This document shows, piece after piece, positions 9,223-16,814 of a DNA stretch of 32,414 nucleotides. The position numbers and the translations under genes were made by a program. The DNA lies in contig CACAHI010000010.1 of NCBI GenBank assembly GCA_902532225.1, forward strand, positions 1 through 32,414. The letters run 5' to 3'. Each line of letters begins with the position of its first letter. Position 1 is the stretch's first letter. This DNA comes from an uncultured Pelagibacteraceae bacterium (lineage in GTDB: Bacteria; Pseudomonadota; Alphaproteobacteria; Pelagibacterales; Pelagibacteraceae). The notes under the pieces are model-generated. The model ran no database searches, was not told where the DNA came from, and saw only the letters and a program-made list of their open reading frames with translations.

Positions 9223-9258
9223 ATGAACAAAGAAAATGCAGTTAAACTCTGGAAATAA
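9223..9258 (+). pseudogene. Degenerate fragment of the 5' end of the small gene at 12765
   Basis: The codons from ATG 9223 read MNKENAVKLWK and then a stop, against MNKENASKLWK at the start of the 75-residue gene at 12765. Over the 35 bases starting two bases before the ATG (9221-9255 versus 12763-12797), about 30 are identical. Four of the five differences are confined to wobble positions or to the single V/S codon change, which suggests that coding selection once acted here. After the stop codon no further similarity to the 12765 gene is evident. The simplest reading is a truncated paralogue or the remnant of a duplication; it could also be a conserved very short peptide, which seems less likely. 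Confidence 0.55.
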
Positions 9259-9365
9259 ATCGCATAAAGACTCATCGAATTAAACAACAAACTATAGCAT
9301 AGACTATAGCATTTAGAGATAAATCAAATAATCAAGTTTTAGTGAGATATTAGGTTTCTTTTAAG

Positions 9366-9393
9366 TTTTCATATTAAGTAATTAATGTATAAG
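9366..9393 (+). promoter_or_regulatory. Possible typA promoter
   Basis: TTTTCA at 9366-9371 and TATAAG at 9388-9393 are separated by 16 bp and could form a sigma70-type promoter. Transcription would begin only a few bases before the ATG at 9405, giving a nearly leaderless mRNA, in line with the lack of a Shine-Dalgarno sequence. Such matches are common in AT-rich DNA, so this is weak evidence. Confidence 0.3.
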
Positions 9394-9404
9394 AACCACA
9401 AAAT

Positions 9405-11237
9405 ATGACTAACACTATTCGAAACATTACAATCATTGCTCACGTTGATCATGGCAAGACAACTATGATTGATTCATTAATGAAACAAAGTGGATCGTTT
9501 AGAGAAAATGAAATTGTAGAAGAAAGATTAATGGATTCTGGAGAATTAGAAAAAGAAAGAGGAATTACAATTTTAGCAAAACCTGCGTCAATTAATTGGC
9601 AAGGTTCAAGAATAAATATTATAGATACTCCAGGTCACAGAGATTTTGCAGCTGAAGTTGAGCGTGTTTTAAGTATGGCAGATGGTGCTCTATTACTTAT
9701 AGATTCTGCAGAGGGAGTAATGCCTCAAACAAAATTTGTACTATCTAAAGCTCTTAAACAAGGACTTAAACCAATTGTAGTAATTAATAAATTAGATAGA
9801 TCAGATCAAAGAGCTGAAGAAGTTTTAGATGAAACTTTTGATTTATTTGTAAGTTTAGACGCAAATGAAGAACAGTTAGATTTTCATGTTATATATGCTA
9901 GTGGAAGATCTGGTTGGGCAAGTAAAGAAATAGAAGGTTCTAGAAAAAATCTTCATCCATTATTAGATTTGATTATTGAACATGTTAAACCTGCAGACTT
10001 TGATAAAACAAAACCTTTTGCAATGTTGTCTACTCTTTTATATGCAGATACTTTCTTAGGGAGAAGTTTAGTTGGAAGAATATCACAAGGAACTGCTAAA
10101 GCTAACCAACAAATTAAAGCAATCAATCTACAGCGTAAAAAAGTTGATGAAGGTAGATTGACTAAAATTTTTAGATATGAAGGAACTAAAAAAGTTCCAA
10201 TTGAAATTGGCGAAGCTGGTGATATTGTTGTAATTGCTGGATTAGAAAAAGCAAATGTTGCTGATACTATTTGTGATATTGATGTAAACGAACCTATACC
10301 TGCAACACCAATAGATCCACCTACTATGTCTATTAAGATAACAGTTAATAGTTCACCACTTTCTGGAACAGAAGGAAAAAAACTAACAAGTACTCAAATT
10401 AGAGATCGTTTAATTTTAGAAGCTCAAAATAATGTTGGTATTACTTTTTCAGAAAATGAAAATAAAGATGCATTTGAAATTAGTGGTAGAGGTGAATTAA
10501 TGCTTGAAATTTTACTAACACAAATGAGACGTGAAGGTTTCGAAATGACAGTAAGTCCTCCAAAAGTATTGTTTAGAAAAGATAAAAATGAAAATAAACT
10601 AGAACCTATTGAAGAAATTACAGTGGATTTAGATGAAGAATATTCTTCAAAAGTAATTGACTCAATGAATAGAAGAAAAGGCAAACTAATTGATCTTAAA
10701 GATACTGGTAAAAATAAAAAAAGATTAGTTTTTCATGCTCCAACAAGAGGTTTAATGGGTTATACAAGTAGATTTCTAACATTAACGAAAGGTAATGGAG
10801 TGATTAATAGAATATTTCATTCTTATGGAAAATACGAAGGTGATATGGAAGGAAGAAGAAACGGTGCATTAATTTCAATGGAAAATGGAAAAGCAGTTGC
10901 TTTTGCAATATTTAACTTACAAGCAAGAGGTGAAATGTTTGTTACTCACAATGATCCTGTTTATGTTGGAATGATAGTGGGACTTGCTCCTAAAGCTGGA
11001 GATTTACAAATTAATGTTATGAAGGGGAAAAAATTAACTAACATGAGAACTCAAGGAACTGATGAAAACGTTGTGTTAACTCCAGTGAGAAAAATGTCAA
11101 TTGCTGAACAACTAAGTATTTTAAATACTGATGAAGCTTTAGAAATTACTCCTAAATCTTGTAGATTAAGAAAAGCTATACTTAACCCTCATGAAAGAAA
11201 AAAAAATGAAAAAGTATCAGCTAGATCTGTTGCTTAA
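9405..11237 (+). CDS. typA: Ribosome-associated GTPase TypA/BipA
   Basis: A 610-residue translational GTPase of the usual TypA length. It binds the 70S ribosome and contributes to large-subunit assembly and stress adaptation, especially in the cold. The GTPase domain shows G1 AHVDHGKT (residues 12-19), a switch I segment ending RGITI near residue 53, G3 DTPGH near residue 75 and G4 NKLD near residue 128. EF-G-like domains III and V and a TypA-specific C-terminal domain follow, including 'FHAPTRGLMGYTSRFLT' near residue 444 and the conserved 'ALEITPKSCRLRKAIL' near the end. A DEAD-box RNA helicase follows 35 bp downstream, another ribosome- or cold-associated function, so the two may be cotranscribed. 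Confidence 0.97.
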   Translation: MTNTIRNITIIAHVDHGKTTMIDSLMKQSGSFRENEIVEERLMDSGELEKERGITILAKPASINWQGSRINIIDTPGHRDFAAEVERVLSMADGALLLIDSAEGVMPQTKFVLSKALKQGLKPIVVINKLDRSDQRAEEVLDETFDLFVSLDANEEQLDFHVIYASGRSGWASKEIEGSRKNLHPLLDLIIEHVKPADFDKTKPFAMLSTLLYADTFLGRSLVGRISQGTAKANQQIKAINLQRKKVDEGRLTKIFRYEGTKKVPIEIGEAGDIVVIAGLEKANVADTICDIDVNEPIPATPIDPPTMSIKITVNSSPLSGTEGKKLTSTQIRDRLILEAQNNVGITFSENENKDAFEISGRGELMLEILLTQMRREGFEMTVSPPKVLFRKDKNENKLEPIEEITVDLDEEYSSKVIDSMNRRKGKLIDLKDTGKNKKRLVFHAPTRGLMGYTSRFLTLTKGNGVINRIFHSYGKYEGDMEGRRNGALISMENGKAVAFAIFNLQARGEMFVTHNDPVYVGMIVGLAPKAGDLQINVMKGKKLTNMRTQGTDENVVLTPVRKMSIAEQLSILNTDEALEITPKSCRLRKAILNPHERKKNEKVSARSVA

Positions 11238-11272
11238 TTAAAAAATTAAACAGAATTATTTTTAAGAAAAAT

Positions 11273-12742
11273 ATGGAAAACTTTACAGAACTAAATCTTA
11301 ATCCATCTTTAATGCAATCATTAACAAGAATGCATTTTAAAATTCCCACACCAATTCAAGCACAAGCTATTCCTCCTGCACTTATTGGAAAGGATGTTTT
11401 GGGAACAGCGCAAACTGGTACAGGTAAAACGCTTTGCTATGGAATTGCTTGCATTAATAAACTTTTAAATGACAGGGATAGTAACGCACTTATTATATGT
11501 CCAACACGTGAGCTGGCTGTTCAAGTTGAAGATGTACTTAATGGATTAATAGAAAATAATATGAATATCAAATCTGCTGTTCTTATTGGTGGTGAATCCA
11601 TGCAAAAACAATTGAGACAATTACAAAAACGCCCAAGATTAATTATTGGAACTCCTGGGCGCCTCAACGATCACCTAAAAAGAAAAAGTCTGAAACTGCA
11701 TCAATCATATTTTTTAGTCCTTGATGAAACAGATAGAATGTTGGATATGGGTTTTACTCCTCAAATAGAACAGATATTAAAGTTTATACCAAAAAAACAT
11801 CAAACATTATTATTTTCAGCAACTTTGCCTCAAAACATTCTTAATATTACTGAAAGATATCTAAATGACCCAATAAGAATAAAAGTTGGATCAACAACAA
11901 CGCCCATTTCAAAAATTAAACAAGAAGTTATTCAAGTAAGCGAAGGTGAAAAATATAATAAATTACTGGACGAACTTTATAAAAGGAAAGGATCTATTTT
12001 AGTTTTTGTAAAAACAAAGCGTAATGCAGATAAATTGGCAGATCGCTTGCATGATGATGGACACCGTTGTGACTGTATGCATGGAAATTTAAGACAATCA
12101 AAAAGACAAAGAACTTTAATCGCATTCCGTTCTGGTAAAATACGTATTCTAATTAGCACTGAGCTTGCTGCTAGAGGTTTAGACGTTCCATCTATTCAAC
12201 ATGTAATTAATTATCATCTTCCACAAGTTCCAGAAGATTTTATTCATAGAATTGGAAGAACCGCGAGAGCTGGCTCAGAAGGTTGCGCTCTTACTTTTAT
12301 CACTCCCAATGATATGCAAATGTGGAATGGAATTCAAAGATTAATCAATCCAAATTTTAAAGCTGAATTTAAAAACTCTAAAAAAAGATTCAACAAAAAT
12401 AAAAGGGATAAACAATCATTTAATAAAAAAAGAAAATTTAAAGATAAAAAAAAATTCTTTAATAAAGAAAGAAACCATTCTAAACATCCTAGAGATTTAA
12501 ATGAAAAAAACTTTAATTTTAAAAGAGGTAAAAAAAGATTTTTTAAAAAAAAAGATTTTCGTTTTGAAGCTTATACAAATAACCCAAAATTTTTAGCCAA
12601 ACAAAAAGAAAATACGGAAACAGATAATAATGAAAGAAAAAAATTTAATTTTAAGAAGGGTAAAAAAAGATTTAAAAATAGAAATCGACCTAAATCATTT
12701 AAATTTAAAAAACATAATAGAAGCAGAAATAGAACTTTTTAA
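11273..12742 (+). CDS. DEAD-box ATP-dependent RNA helicase (RhlE-like) with DETD motif
   Basis: A 489-residue superfamily 2 RNA helicase, probably acting in ribosome assembly or mRNA unwinding. It has the Q motif (PTPIQAQAIP, about residues 24-33), motif I AQTGTGKT (44-51), Ia PTRELA, Ib TPGR, III SAT, a C-terminal RecA domain with motif V ARGLD, and motif VI HRIGRTARAG. Motif II reads DETD (VLDETDRMLDMGF) instead of DEAD; the catalytic Asp-Glu and final Asp are kept and only the Ala is changed. The last 130 or so residues are extremely basic, Lys/Arg/Asn/Phe-rich, with two related blocks (FKRGKKRFFKKKDF and FKKGKKRFKNRNRP), a likely disordered RNA-binding tail. The core is closest to RhlE/CsdA-type proteins; the exact orthologue is unsettled. 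Confidence 0.93.
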   Translation: MENFTELNLNPSLMQSLTRMHFKIPTPIQAQAIPPALIGKDVLGTAQTGTGKTLCYGIACINKLLNDRDSNALIICPTRELAVQVEDVLNGLIENNMNIKSAVLIGGESMQKQLRQLQKRPRLIIGTPGRLNDHLKRKSLKLHQSYFLVLDETDRMLDMGFTPQIEQILKFIPKKHQTLLFSATLPQNILNITERYLNDPIRIKVGSTTTPISKIKQEVIQVSEGEKYNKLLDELYKRKGSILVFVKTKRNADKLADRLHDDGHRCDCMHGNLRQSKRQRTLIAFRSGKIRILISTELAARGLDVPSIQHVINYHLPQVPEDFIHRIGRTARAGSEGCALTFITPNDMQMWNGIQRLINPNFKAEFKNSKKRFNKNKRDKQSFNKKRKFKDKKKFFNKERNHSKHPRDLNEKNFNFKRGKKRFFKKKDFRFEAYTNNPKFLAKQKENTETDNNERKKFNFKKGKKRFKNRNRPKSFKFKKHNRSRNRTF

Positions 12743-12764
12743 ATATAAAAAAACTAATCGTAGT

Positions 12765-12992
12765 ATGAATAAAGAAAACGCAAGTAAACTGTGGAAAATG
12801 ATACAGGAAGCTGGTGATTATTTACAAGGACAATTACCCAACCACCCAAATCATCCTAAAGGAAGAAACCCTTACGCACATGTAGCTTTATGTGTCAAAA
12901 GTAAATTTAATGCTAGCTATAAAGATATAGAAGATAAAAAATTTAATGAAGTTATAAATTATATTGAATTTTTAAAACAGAATCCCAGTTAA
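12765..12992 (+). CDS. Conserved-looking 75-residue hypothetical protein
   Basis: Starts at ATG 12765, 22 bp after the helicase stop; an upstream in-frame ATG at 12630 would overlap the helicase and encodes only frame-shifted low-complexity sequence. The protein is soluble and begins MNKENASKLWKMIQEAG. Its middle, PNHPNHPKGRNPYAHVALCV, has a His/Pro-rich look, and it ends with SYKDIEDKKFNEVINYIEFL. This last part weakly recalls the ORF6C domain of phage antirepressors, which has a similar 'SYKDI...F.E...I' pattern; I cannot confirm homology. It ends at the base before the convergent amidinotransferase stop codon, so there is no intergenic DNA. A degenerate copy of its first 11 codons lies at 9223. 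Confidence 0.75.
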   Translation: MNKENASKLWKMIQEAGDYLQGQLPNHPNHPKGRNPYAHVALCVKSKFNASYKDIEDKKFNEVINYIEFLKQNPS

Positions 12993-14108
12993 TTATTGTT
13001 TGGGAAAATAATCTTCTAATTTCCCTTCCCTATACACATCTGCAGTACAACAGTGTAGCCCTCCACCAAAAGCATAAGCATCTCTCATATCAACTGGAAC
13101 CACTTCCATTCCAAGCTTGTCTAATTGTTCAGCTTGGTAAACTTCACTTTTTTCAACACATACTGTTTTTGGATCTAAAACTAAAACATTCATAGATAGC
13201 CAAACTGAAGAATAACATAATGGTGGTGGAGAATTATGAGCTGGCTGAGCTGAGTCAATTATTTTCCAACCATTATCTTCAAAAAGTTTTCTTTGTTCTT
13301 TTGGTAATTTTCTTTGAGGGTTATTAATAATTAATCCCTCTTTAATTGGTGTAAAAGTAGCATCTATATGAATAGGATAAGGATCACCAGGAAAATTCAC
13401 AGCATGCACTCTATGATCTTTATAGTGTCTTTTTAACCAGTCTATTCCTTTTAAATTTGTTGTAAAACCGTGTTGAACAATTAAATCTTTACCAAATCTT
13501 AATATATCAGCAGCATCAAAAAGGGGTTCTTCTTCAGTCGTAACAAAAAATTTTTTTTCTGTCCATTCAAGTCTTTTTTGATCTCCTATTTTGTCTGATA
13601 GATAATCTTTTCTATAGTCAGCGTCTGTTAGTCTAGGTTTTGGAGCTGACTCGTGTCTCATATTTGAGTCCGAATTATAGTATTTTTGAATAAGAGGTCT
13701 GTAATTTAAATACTCAAACCATCTACATCTATAGCTCATTGTCGCTTCTAACATTTCATTTCCGACAGTAAGAATAACATCTCTAGCTGGCATGCAGCCA
13801 AACATACTTTCCGCATTCCAATCTGGTGTTGATATTTTTTGATTAAAATCTAATGGCAAAGGTCTATCTACTTTAATTCCCCTTTTCACTAACATGTTCG
13901 CAAAATTATCTAAAAGCTCATTTGCTTTATCAACTGTATCTTTTGTTCTTGGTCCATGAGTTCCTTTCATATCGGAATCTTCTGGAACTTTAGCATCTAA
14001 TGCAGGTTCAGGTGCAGGAATACAACATCCGTCTGCTCTACCTACAATTACATGTTTTAAAGGATCCCACTCATTCCAGCTGTTAACAACGATTTTTTCT
14101 GATTTCAT
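12993..14108 (-). CDS. Glycine amidinotransferase-like enzyme (AGAT/GATM family)
   Basis: A 371-residue protein closely resembling vertebrate L-arginine:glycine amidinotransferase, which transfers the amidino group of arginine to glycine to give guanidinoacetate and ornithine. The N-terminus has the family signature NEWDPLKHVIVGRADGC (residues 12-28). The catalytic triad is visible as Asp198 or Asp201 in FDAADILRFG, His247 in PIHIDATF and Cys353 in GGGLHCCTADV. Acceptors vary in this family (glycine, inosamine phosphates, lysine, 4-aminobutyrate), so glycine is inference from similarity and from the many glycine genes nearby. It lies 2 bp downstream of an EamA transporter gene, apparently in one operon, which suggests that its product or substrate may cross the membrane by that protein. 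Confidence 0.88.
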   Translation of the reverse strand: MKSEKIVVNSWNEWDPLKHVIVGRADGCCIPAPEPALDAKVPEDSDMKGTHGPRTKDTVDKANELLDNFANMLVKRGIKVDRPLPLDFNQKISTPDWNAESMFGCMPARDVILTVGNEMLEATMSYRCRWFEYLNYRPLIQKYYNSDSNMRHESAPKPRLTDADYRKDYLSDKIGDQKRLEWTEKKFFVTTEEEPLFDAADILRFGKDLIVQHGFTTNLKGIDWLKRHYKDHRVHAVNFPGDPYPIHIDATFTPIKEGLIINNPQRKLPKEQRKLFEDNGWKIIDSAQPAHNSPPPLCYSSVWLSMNVLVLDPKTVCVEKSEVYQAEQLDKLGMEVVPVDMRDAYAFGGGLHCCTADVYREGKLEDYFPKQ

Positions 14109-14110
14109 TT

Positions 14111-15016
14111 TTAGTTAAGACCAATAAATCTCTTATTATCTTTCATGATCATGCTGTAATAAACAATAGACATAAAAATTAAAAAACCTCCAGTTATTGT
14201 ATTACTTGAGGGAATTTCATTTATACCTAGGATAGGTACCCATACCCAAAAAATTCCACCTATCACCTCAGTCAAAGACAATAAAGTTAATTCTGCTGCA
14301 GGAATTGTTTTAGAACCTATTGAATATAATATTAAGCCCAAACATACTAGAACACCATGAAAAGCAAAAAGAGACTCATTTTTGCTTGAAGAAAGTAATG
14401 ACTGATCATTATATTGAATTATTATAAAAGAAAAAATACAGCAAAATAAACCAGCGATAGCAACTGTTGTAAATTTTGGTGTTTCCTTTCTCCATCTTAA
14501 ACTCACTGAAAAGATAGAAAAACCTAATGCTGAAGCTAAACCAAAAAGTAATCCTAGTAATGAATTTGCTCCTTTTGTTTCCATAGCCATAATTACAATA
14601 CCGACTGTAGCAATTAATATAGATATCCAAACATTTAATGATATTTCTTCTTTTAAAAATAAAAAACCCAAAAGAGCTGTAATAAAAGGCATTGCAGCCA
14701 AACATAAGAGGGTTATTGCAGCAGTTGTATTGGTTATTGACCATATAAATGTTGTCATTGCAATTCCCAAGCCAATACCACCTATTAAACCTGAAATACC
14801 AACTTTAAAATAATTTTTATAAAAATTTCTACCTTCTTCAAAAAAAAGAAATAAATTTAGTAATAAAAAAATTACAATTCCTCTAGTAAATAAATATTGC
14901 CAAGGAACATTTCCAGCCTGGTCTATGTTTCTGACTACGAAAGGACCAAATGACCAAAAAAACCCTGCTAAAAGAGTTATGGTAATTGCAAATCTACGAT
15001 CTTTAATTTGAAGCAT
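14111..15016 (-). CDS. EamA/DMT-family transporter paired with the amidinotransferase
   Basis: A 301-residue permease with about ten predicted transmembrane helices in two EamA repeats; an early motif is 'LLAGFFWSFGPFVVR' (residues 15-29) and a late one 'LLSLTEVIGGIFWVWVPIL' (about 245-263). The substrate is unknown. Its stop codon is 2 bp from the start of the amidinotransferase gene, so the two are probably translated from one mRNA. This makes export of a guanidino compound or uptake of an amino acceptor a reasonable but unproven idea. The upstream gene moeA is 51 bp away on the same strand. Confidence 0.88.
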   Translation of the reverse strand: MLQIKDRRFAITITLLAGFFWSFGPFVVRNIDQAGNVPWQYLFTRGIVIFLLLNLFLFFEEGRNFYKNYFKVGISGLIGGIGLGIAMTTFIWSITNTTAAITLLCLAAMPFITALLGFLFLKEEISLNVWISILIATVGIVIMAMETKGANSLLGLLFGLASALGFSIFSVSLRWRKETPKFTTVAIAGLFCCIFSFIIIQYNDQSLLSSSKNESLFAFHGVLVCLGLILYSIGSKTIPAAELTLLSLTEVIGGIFWVWVPILGINEIPSSNTITGGFLIFMSIVYYSMIMKDNKRFIGLN

Positions 15017-15067
15017 AAAAGATTATTAATATTTATAATAATTTTAACAACTAAATTTAATCAAAGG

Positions 15068-16297
15068 CTATAAGCTAAAGCAACTAATTAAATCACCTTT
15101 TTTGAATACTGATTTTTTATCTCCAAACACGCCCCATGCATTAGATTTTGTAAAAGGTAAAATCTTGAATGACTCCTGGCCTTTTAATACTTTAAACTCA
15201 GCATAACCTTTAGAATTATGAACTAATAAACCTTTAACAAATCTAGTAAAGGATTTTTTTTTAACAAATTTACTTTTTAATTTTGCCTTTATACTCTTTC
15301 CAGGGATAATTCCTAAAGAAGTTAAGATAAATGGATATACAAAAAATCTAAAACAAGCAGCTGAAGAAATTGGATTTCCAGGCAAACCAAAAAAAACTTT
15401 GTTTTTATTTCTAAATTTTGCAAATAAAATTGGTTTTCCTGGTCTTATTAAAGCTCCTTTAAAAAAATTACTGAGCTTAAATTTTTCAATTATTTCTGGG
15501 ACAAAATCAAACTTACCTTTTGAAACTGCCCCTGATGTGATTATTATATCAGTATCCGTTTTTAAGTTTTTAATTATTTCGTTATAAAATTTTTTTTTTT
15601 CATTATCTCTTAAAATTTTATTATCTAAAAATTTTATAGGAAAATTTTTTAGATATGATTTTAAATAAAAACCATTAGAATTCCTTACTTTCCACTTGGG
15701 AATATTTTTACTATTTGATATTTCATTTCCGGTAGTAAAAAAAACAATTTTTGGAATTTTTTTAACTAAAATTTTTTTAATTCCAAGAGCTTTAAATGCA
15801 AGAATATGCTGAGGTTTAATTAATTCACCTTTAGTTATAACTTTTTTTCCTTTTTTGAAATCTGAACCTTCAAATCTGATATTATCATTTTTATTTATTT
15901 TTTGATCAACAATAATGTAATTATATTTTTTTTTTTTAGTAAAAAGTTTTGTTTTTTCAACCGGTATAACTGCATCAAATGGTTTTTGAATTATAGCACC
16001 AGTCATAACTTCTATTGTTGAATATTTTGGTATTTTTTGAATCTTTGGATTATCTCCAGCAGCCAAAGTTTTTAAAATTTTAAATTTTTTAAATTTTTTT
16101 TTTGTTAAATTTTTAGTATCTTTTGAACTGACAGCATATCCATCAAAAGATGTATTATTGGCTGCTGGATAGTTGTAAGGTGAATAAACATCAGAAGCAC
16201 AAACTCTATTTACTGAATTAATAGATAAAATTATCTCTGAATTAATTTTAATTTTGCTTTTTTTTATTATCAATATTGCTTTTTTATAACCTAACAT
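15068..16297 (-). CDS. moeA: Molybdopterin molybdenumtransferase (MoeA)
   Basis: Inserts molybdate into molybdopterin in the last step of molybdenum cofactor synthesis. The 409-residue length is normal. Recognisable parts are the N-terminal NNTSFDGYAV (about residues 48-57), the MPT-binding segment TSGAVSKGKFDFVPEI (about 253-268) and FFGLPGNPISSAACF (about 302-316). Composition is extreme even for this genome, with many Lys and Phe runs. No other molybdenum cofactor gene or molybdoenzyme is visible here; the nearby formate dehydrogenase is the NAD-dependent, metal-free type and does not need it. A perfect TATAAT box lies about 17 bp upstream of the ATG on this strand (16314-16319). Confidence 0.9.
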   Translation of the reverse strand: MLGYKKAILIIKKSKIKINSEIILSINSVNRVCASDVYSPYNYPAANNTSFDGYAVSSKDTKNLTKKKFKKFKILKTLAAGDNPKIQKIPKYSTIEVMTGAIIQKPFDAVIPVEKTKLFTKKKKYNYIIVDQKINKNDNIRFEGSDFKKGKKVITKGELIKPQHILAFKALGIKKILVKKIPKIVFFTTGNEISNSKNIPKWKVRNSNGFYLKSYLKNFPIKFLDNKILRDNEKKKFYNEIIKNLKTDTDIIITSGAVSKGKFDFVPEIIEKFKLSNFFKGALIRPGKPILFAKFRNKNKVFFGLPGNPISSAACFRFFVYPFILTSLGIIPGKSIKAKLKSKFVKKKSFTRFVKGLLVHNSKGYAEFKVLKGQESFKILPFTKSNAWGVFGDKKSVFKKGDLISCFSL

Positions 16298-16313
16298 TTC
16301 GTTAATATTCTAT

Positions 16314-16319
16314 ATTATA
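16314..16319 (-). promoter_or_regulatory. Possible moeA -10 box
   Basis: The minus strand reads TATAAT here, 17 bp before the moeA start. No convincing -35 hexamer lies at 17 bp; TTGAAG (16334-16339) gives a 14-bp spacer, which is too short. The region is AT-rich, so this is only a candidate. Confidence 0.3.
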
Positions 16320-16356
16320 TATGATCATTTTGTCTTCAATTATTGCATCATAGATA

Positions 16357-16385
16357 TTGTGTTCGTTCAACAAATTAAATATAAA
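16357..16385 (+). promoter_or_regulatory. Possible promoter of the scaffold-HPP genes
   Basis: TTGTGT (16357-16362) and TATAAA (16380-16385) are separated by exactly 17 bp, and the ATG at 16415 is 29 bp beyond the -10 box. It lies in the 117-bp gap between divergent moeA and the Fe-S scaffold gene. Spacing is ideal; the hexamers match at 4 to 5 of 6 positions. Confidence 0.4.
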
Positions 16386-16414
16386 ATATTTATATTTTAG
16401 CAAAAAAATTACAA

Positions 16415-16813
16415 ATGGATTTAAAAATTTTAGAAATAGCTTCAAATACCAAAAATAATAAAATTGTTAAAAATTTTACACATTTGGCAAAAGATAAAAA
16501 CCCTATTTGTGGTGATGAAATGGAGATTACTTTGAAAATTGCTGATGATAAAATAATTGATTTTGGTTATCAATCAAAATCATGTATTTATTGTCAAGCA
16601 TCAGCAAGCTTGTTATCAATTAATATTAAAAATAAAAAAACCAAATTTGTAAACCAATTGATACAGGATCTTGAGATTTTTTTTTCTGGTAGTTCTAATA
16701 AATTTAAAAAAAAATGGCCTCTATTTAAAGTTTTATTAAAAGAAAAAAATTTAGCAAGAAAAGGTTGTATATTATTACCTTTTAAAACTTTAAAAAAAGC
16801 TCTAAAATTATAA
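16415..16813 (+). CDS. IscU/SufU-like iron-sulfur cluster scaffold
   Basis: A 132-residue NifU N-terminal/IscU-type protein that would assemble Fe-S clusters or pass on sulfur. The three family cysteines are present: Cys32 in NPICGDEM, Cys57 in SKSCIYCQASAS and Cys118 in ARKGCILLPF. Asp34 follows Cys32, as in IscU/SufU, and there is an extra Cys60. The pattern CGDEMEIT and QASASLL is closer to SufU than to IscU. No cysteine desulfurase or other suf gene is adjacent: moeA is divergent on one side and an HPP membrane protein starts 1 bp after on the other. It may serve a particular client rather than the main Suf pathway; this is inference. Confidence 0.85.
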   Translation: MDLKILEIASNTKNNKIVKNFTHLAKDKNPICGDEMEITLKIADDKIIDFGYQSKSCIYCQASASLLSINIKNKKTKFVNQLIQDLEIFFSGSSNKFKKKWPLFKVLLKEKNLARKGCILLPFKTLKKALKL

Positions 16814-16814
16814 A

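Larger units (their letters stand above)
9174..9404. other. 231-bp gene-free gap before typA
   Basis: This is the longest gap in the window apart from the glycine riboswitch leader. It has no open frame of useful length and no recognisable RNA gene. It contains a 12-codon fragment resembling the start of the small gene at 12765 (see 9223-9258), a short direct repeat (ACTATAGCAT at 9291-9300 and 9303-9312), and a possible typA promoter at 9366-9393. Confidence 0.6.

Noticed and set aside
9291..9312. Direct repeat ACTATAGCAT, two copies 12 bp apart
   Set aside because: Too short and with only two copies; no sign of an array, attachment site or iteron set.
12630..12764. An upstream extension of the small gene at 12765 from an ATG at 12630
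   Set aside because: It lies within the helicase coding end in another frame and encodes only low-complexity sequence; the conserved-looking part begins at 12765, matching the copy at 9223.
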